Part shown: one piece after another, positions 42,455 to 46,201 of the stretch
Layout: every line of letters starts with the position of its first letter
Numbering within the stretch: the stretch's first letter is position 1
Made by a program: the position numbers and the translations under genes
Assembly: GCA_030682615.1 (NCBI GenBank)
Contig: JAUXNY010000057.1
Span: forward strand, 1 to 46,201
Direction of reading: 5' to 3'
DNA from: Candidatus Aquicultor sp.
GTDB lineage: Bacteria > Actinomycetota > Aquicultoria > Aquicultorales > Aquicultoraceae
Length of the DNA: 46,201 nt
The notes under the pieces: generated by a model
What the model was told of the DNA's origin: nothing
Databases searched by the model: none
What the model saw: only the letters and a program-made list of their open reading frames with translations

Positions 42455-43396
42455 ATGGCAATTCAGGCACCGACTGAATCATACACCGGTAAGATCAGGG
42501 AATTAGTCTTGGGTTCCGATACCCAAGTGGCCGTCGGCGGCGAGAACACACTGCCGTTTTACGGATTTGAAGGCAACATTCCCAACGGGCCAAAAATCGC
42601 GATGGAGGTATTCGATACCGAGCCGGTTGGTTGGGCGGACGAACTTCAAGCGGTTATCGGCGATGTATGGGGAGACCCGGTCGCGTGGGCGAAGAAGTGC
42701 GAGAGCGAGTTTGGCGCGGACATGATATGTCTGCAGCTCGCCGGGACCGACCCGAATGGCGCCAACAGGAGCCCCGAGGAAGCGGTCGCGACCGTCAAGG
42801 CTGTTGTGGACGCGGTGAAGATTCCGGTAATCATCTATGGCAGCGGCAACGCGGACAAAGATAGTGAAGTGTTGAAAGCGGTAGCCGAGGCTACCCAGGG
42901 CAAAAATGTCGTCATCGGCCCGGCCGTTGAGGATAACTACAAATCAGTCGCCGCGGCGGCGATGGGCTTTAATGCGAAGGTAGCAGGCGAGACCCCAATC
43001 GACGTCAACATGGCTAAGCAGCTTAATATTCTCATGAGCAACCTCGGAGTTCCCGTCGAGAGCATTCTTATCGATCCGTCGACCGGCGCTCTCGGGTACG
43101 GTCTCGAGTACTGTTTCTCGGTCAACGAGCGTATCAAACTCGCCGCGCTGACCCAGAACGACAACATGCTCCAATCACCGACCATCAGCAACCTCGGCAA
43201 AGAGGTCTGGAAGGCCAAAGAGGCCAAAATCACGCAGGCAGAGGCGCCGCAGTGGGGCGACCAGAAGAAGCGCGGCATCATCTGGGAGACGCTGACCGCT
43301 ATCTCCGTCATGATGGCCGGCGCGGACCTGCTCATTATGAGACATCCGGAGTCGGTCAAGCTCATCAAGCAGACCATCGCTGAGCTTATGGCTTAA
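42455..43396 (+). CDS. acsD: Acetyl-CoA decarbonylase/synthase delta subunit (corrinoid Fe-S protein small subunit)
   Basis: The small, TIM-barrel subunit of the corrinoid iron-sulfur protein that carries the methyl group from methyl-THF to acetyl-CoA synthase. The family stretches GGENTLPFYGFEGNIPN, EVFDTEPVGWADELQAVIGDVWGDP, and DPSTGALGYGLEYCFSV are present in 313 residues. The large subunit (AcsC) is not in the window and may lie downstream of acsB. AAGGGGGAGAAC precedes the ATG. Confidence 0.94.
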   Translation: MAIQAPTESYTGKIRELVLGSDTQVAVGGENTLPFYGFEGNIPNGPKIAMEVFDTEPVGWADELQAVIGDVWGDPVAWAKKCESEFGADMICLQLAGTDPNGANRSPEEAVATVKAVVDAVKIPVIIYGSGNADKDSEVLKAVAEATQGKNVVIGPAVEDNYKSVAAAAMGFNAKVAGETPIDVNMAKQLNILMSNLGVPVESILIDPSTGALGYGLEYCFSVNERIKLAALTQNDNMLQSPTISNLGKEVWKAKEAKITQAEAPQWGDQKKRGIIWETLTAISVMMAGADLLIMRHPESVKLIKQTIAELMA

Positions 43397-43477
43397 GATA
43401 GCAGGCATTATTTAAGGAAACACGTGGCCGACCGAAGTCGGGCCGCAAGATCACTAGATCGAAAGTAAGGAGAGACT

Positions 43478-45418
43478 ATGTCAGACAAGATCAGAAGCGT
43501 GGATCCGGCAACGATAGAGATGCTGGAGAAAATCGGCGACATGTCGACCATGTTCAGCCGAGCTGAGGAGATGAAGGCTTGTACCTTCGGCTCCGAAGGC
43601 AGCTGCTGCCGGGTTTGCGCCATGGGCCCATGCCGCCTCGGCGGGAAGAGCAAAAACGGCAGGGAAAAAACAGGTGTTTGCGGTGCGACGATGCACACCG
43701 TTGCCGCCCGCAATCTCGCGCGTTCCGTTGCCGCCGGTGCGTCCGCACATGCGGACCATGGTCGCGCAGTAGCCATGACGTTCCTCGCTGCCGCTAAAGG
43801 TGAGGCTCCGGGCTACGGCATAAAAGACGAAGCAAAGTTGATGGTGGTAGCCGGGCATTTCGGTATCGAGACCGAAGGCAAGACCGTCCAGGAAATCGCC
43901 ATCGCTCTCGGCGAAGCCGCTCTCGCGGAGTACGGCAAACAAACCGGCACCCCGATGATGTATGTCAAACGTGCGACCGAGAAGCGTAAGAAAATATGGG
44001 AAGAACTCCAAATATTCCCGCGCGGGTTCGACCGCGAGGTCGTTCAGCTAATGCACCAAACGCACGCCGGAACCGACCAGGACGCCGAGCATATTCTGAT
44101 GTCATCGGTTCGCTGTGCGTTGGCTGACGGTTGGGGCGGCTCCATGATGGCGACCGACCTTTCGGACATCATGTTCGGTACCCCGAAACCGCTTCGCGCT
44201 GAGGCGAATCTCGGTATCTTGAAAGAAAAAGAAGTAAACATCATCCTCCACGGTCACGAGCCGCTTCTCTCGGAGAAGATCGTTGATCTTGCGACCAGCC
44301 CGGAGATGATAGAGTATGCCAAGAGCAAGGGTGCCGAGGGCATTACGCTCGGCGGTATCTGCTGTACCGGTAACGAGGTCCTGATGCGTCGCGGCGTTGG
44401 CCCGGCCGGTAACGTTCTCCAGCAGGAGCTCGCTATCGCGACCGGCGTCGTCGATGCCATGATCGTCGACGTACAGTGCGTTTTCCAGGGTCTCGTCGAG
44501 GTCGCTGAGAAGTACCATACGAAAGTAATCACGACCAACGAGCGCGCGATGATGACCGGTGCGGAGCACATCCAGTTCGATGAGCACAACGCGATAGAGA
44601 CTGCCAAGACCATCGTCAAGGCGGCTGTCGATAACTTCGCAAACCGCAAGGGCGATGTCTTCATCCCCGACCATAAGAAACCGATGATCGCCGGCTTCAG
44701 CCACGAGTACATCAAGTACATGCTCGGCGGCAAGTTCCGCGGCTCGTTCCGTCCGCTAAATGATGCCATCATCAGCGGTCGCATTCAGGGTGCGGTGGCC
44801 ATCGTCGGGTGTAATAACCCGCGTACCACGCACGATGACTCGCACAGGTTCCTCGTCGAGGAGTTTATTAAACGCGATATCCTCGTCGTTATGACGGGTT
44901 GTGCCGCGCAAGGCGCCGCGAAAGCCGGCTACATGACGCCGGAGACGATGGAGATGGCGGGTCCGGGTCTCAAGGAGATCTGCGAGACCGTCGGTATCCC
45001 GCCGGTGCTCCACCTCGGCTCCTGCGTCGACAATAGCCGCATACTTACCGTCCTCAACGAGATCGTTACTGAAGGCGGCCTTGGCGAAGATGTGAATGAC
45101 CTGCCGGCTGTCGGCCTGGCTCCCGAGTGGTATTCGGAGAAAGCGCTCACCATCGCACTCTACTGTGTCGCCAGCGGCGCGGATGTCATCTTCGGCGGCG
45201 TCGGGGCACCGTATCGCGCGAGCAGCGAGATGATGAGACTTACGACCGAGGGCTTTAAAGAGAAGTTCGGCGCGACGTTTGAATTCTACCCGACAAAAGA
45301 GGAGATTCTCGAAGCGACGATCGCAAAGATTCAAGCGAAGAGAAAAGCTCTAGGTATTGATACCCAGAAAGAAAGAGTCCTCTTCGATATGGAGATGAGG
45401 AGGGAACTGAATGTCTAA
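43478..45418 (+). CDS. acsA: Anaerobic carbon monoxide dehydrogenase catalytic subunit
   Basis: The nickel CODH (CooS/AcsA type) interconverting CO and CO2. The N-terminal cysteines ACTFGSEGSCCRVCAMGPCR hold the B and D clusters. C-cluster ligand motifs are all present: HGHEPLLSEKI, GICCTGNEVL, VDVQCVFQG, VGCNNPRTT, TGCAAQGAAKAG and GSCVDNSR. At 646 residues it is full length. Its last eight bases overlap the acsB start, fitting the bifunctional CODH/ACS complex rather than a stand-alone energy-yielding CooS. AAGGAGAG precedes the ATG. Confidence 0.97.
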   Translation: MSDKIRSVDPATIEMLEKIGDMSTMFSRAEEMKACTFGSEGSCCRVCAMGPCRLGGKSKNGREKTGVCGATMHTVAARNLARSVAAGASAHADHGRAVAMTFLAAAKGEAPGYGIKDEAKLMVVAGHFGIETEGKTVQEIAIALGEAALAEYGKQTGTPMMYVKRATEKRKKIWEELQIFPRGFDREVVQLMHQTHAGTDQDAEHILMSSVRCALADGWGGSMMATDLSDIMFGTPKPLRAEANLGILKEKEVNIILHGHEPLLSEKIVDLATSPEMIEYAKSKGAEGITLGGICCTGNEVLMRRGVGPAGNVLQQELAIATGVVDAMIVDVQCVFQGLVEVAEKYHTKVITTNERAMMTGAEHIQFDEHNAIETAKTIVKAAVDNFANRKGDVFIPDHKKPMIAGFSHEYIKYMLGGKFRGSFRPLNDAIISGRIQGAVAIVGCNNPRTTHDDSHRFLVEEFIKRDILVVMTGCAAQGAAKAGYMTPETMEMAGPGLKEICETVGIPPVLHLGSCVDNSRILTVLNEIVTEGGLGEDVNDLPAVGLAPEWYSEKALTIALYCVASGADVIFGGVGAPYRASSEMMRLTTEGFKEKFGATFEFYPTKEEILEATIAKIQAKRKALGIDTQKERVLFDMEMRRELNV

Positions 45419-46201
45419 GATTATTGCAACCTCAGCTATCAGGGGCGCGCACGAAACCGTTAATCTCGCGGAAGCGAAGATTAAAGAGGCCATCGATTCT
45501 AAAGGCGCGAATCAAGAAGTAGCCTTCCCCAACACCGGCTACTTCCTCCCGGTCATCTATGCGTTGACCGGCGAGAAAGTCGAGAAGGTCTCCGATATGG
45601 AGAAGGTTCTCAAAATCGCGAAGGACCTCCTTCCCGAGGAGCCGAGCGAGAGCCTATGGCTCCCGTACCTCGGCGGTACTCTGGACGCTGGTATCGCGAC
45701 GCTCTTCGGCGCCGAGATGATAATGGCGCTTCGCTACATCGGCATCGGTGACGCACCGGTGACCGACCTCTACGTCGGTGCCGCTGATGACGTCATCATG
45801 CGCGCCCGAGGCGTCGAGTTCGTCGATGGTTCCGCTCCGGGTTTTGCCGCGATAGTCGGCGCCGCCCCCAGCGTTGAGCAGGCCGTGGCTATGGCTCGCG
45901 ACCTGCAGCAGAAGAACCTCTATACCTTTATCGCCGGCTCGACCGATGGCGTATGCTTCGCCGACCAGCTCGTAGAGGGCGGCGTAGAAATCGGTTGGGA
46001 CACGCGTCTCGTCCCGTTCGACCCGCATGTCTACGGGCATATCTACTCGATTGGTTTTGCCACCAGGGCCGCTATGGCCTTCGGCGGTGTCCAGCCGGGC
46101 GATTATGAGAGAACACTTCGTTACAACAAGAACCGCGTCTTCGCGTTCGTCGTCGCACTCGGCGAAGTCGACCCGGTCAAATATGCAGCCGCCGCCGGCG
46201 C
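45411..46201 (+). CDS. acsB: Acetyl-CoA synthase catalytic subunit, N-terminal part (window ends)
   Basis: The ATG at 45411 overlaps the acsA stop, and GAGGAGGGAA lies before it. The 263 residues visible begin MSKIIATSAIRGAHETVNLA and include VAFPNTGYFLPVIYALTGEK and DLYVGAADDVIMRARGVEF, domain I of AcsB/CdhC that contacts CODH and the CO tunnel. The cysteines of the A-cluster come much later and are not in the window. It joins the acetyl, CO and CoA moieties. Confidence 0.93.
   Translation, partial: MSKIIATSAIRGAHETVNLAEAKIKEAIDSKGANQEVAFPNTGYFLPVIYALTGEKVEKVSDMEKVLKIAKDLLPEEPSESLWLPYLGGTLDAGIATLFGAEMIMALRYIGIGDAPVTDLYVGAADDVIMRARGVEFVDGSAPGFAAIVGAAPSVEQAVAMARDLQQKNLYTFIAGSTDGVCFADQLVEGGVEIGWDTRLVPFDPHVYGHIYSIGFATRAAMAFGGVQPGDYERTLRYNKNRVFAFVVALGEVDPVKYAAAAG

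Overview
The window looks like a chromosomal segment of a strictly anaerobic, autotrophy-capable bacterium. Several features point, by inference only, to a deep-branching Actinomycetota lineage of the Aquicultoria/Geothermincolia kind: the DUF4446-pheA-serS order seen in actinobacteria, a moderately GC-rich coding background, frequent GTG/TTG starts, and a Wood-Ljungdahl (CODH/ACS) cluster together with pyruvate:ferredoxin oxidoreductase. The long, Alu-domain SRP RNA and the archaeal-type PEP carboxylase are not typical of textbook actinobacteria. No rRNA or marker set is present that would settle the taxonomy.

Layout. 1-4.5 kb: a partial TerC-family membrane protein, larC (nickel-pincer cofactor), a DUF4446 protein, pheA and serS. 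4.5-5.9 kb: a secreted Thr/Pro/Cys-repeat protein, then tRNA-Ser(UGA), tRNA-Ser(GCU) and tRNA-Arg(ACG). 5.9-9.6 kb: an AT-richer accessory stretch just downstream of tRNA-Arg. It holds a class II Fic protein, a DUF4234-like membrane protein with a degenerate neighbour, a decayed DUF4258 / intact DUF2283-HTH pair and a Phd-RelE toxin-antitoxin pair; three of these modules have a palindrome or repeat upstream. 9.9-15.7 kb: an HD-GYP protein, tadA, a lipoprotein, tRNA-Ser(CGA), tRNA-Ser(GGA), SRP RNA, dnaX, ybaB and recR, a classic conserved block. All four tRNA-Ser isoacceptors lie within about 9 kb of serS.

15.8-22.7 kb: porCDAB, two small unknown genes, lysC, asd and an FmdE-family protein. 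22.8-24.7 kb: a second small accessory patch with a REP-associated transposase-like gene and a MntA-HepT module. 24.8-28.9 kb: a cation-diffusion-facilitator transporter, an MrfA-type helicase and a YbaK editing protein. 29.2-31 kb: a striking single-chain fusion of ferredoxin, [FeFe]-hydrogenase-like, Fe-S and GGDEF domains. 31.2-33.7 kb: purC and archaeal-type ppcA. 33.8-35.9 kb: a LytS/LytTR two-component pair, followed by a 667-bp non-coding region rich in inverted and direct repeats.

36.6-46.2 kb: the Wood-Ljungdahl cluster fhs, acsV, cooC, folD, acsD, cooS/acsA and acsB (cut by the window end). Together the genes describe carbon entry through formyl-/methylene-THF and CODH/ACS to acetyl-CoA, carboxylation to pyruvate by Por, anaplerosis by PEP carboxylase, and use of oxaloacetate-derived aspartate by LysC/Asd. 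AcsV and CooC are the maturation and reactivation factors. The main items for follow-up are the hydrogenase-like diguanylate cyclase, the repeat-rich regulatory region between the LytTR regulator and fhs, and the small toxin-antitoxin-like modules with visible operators.
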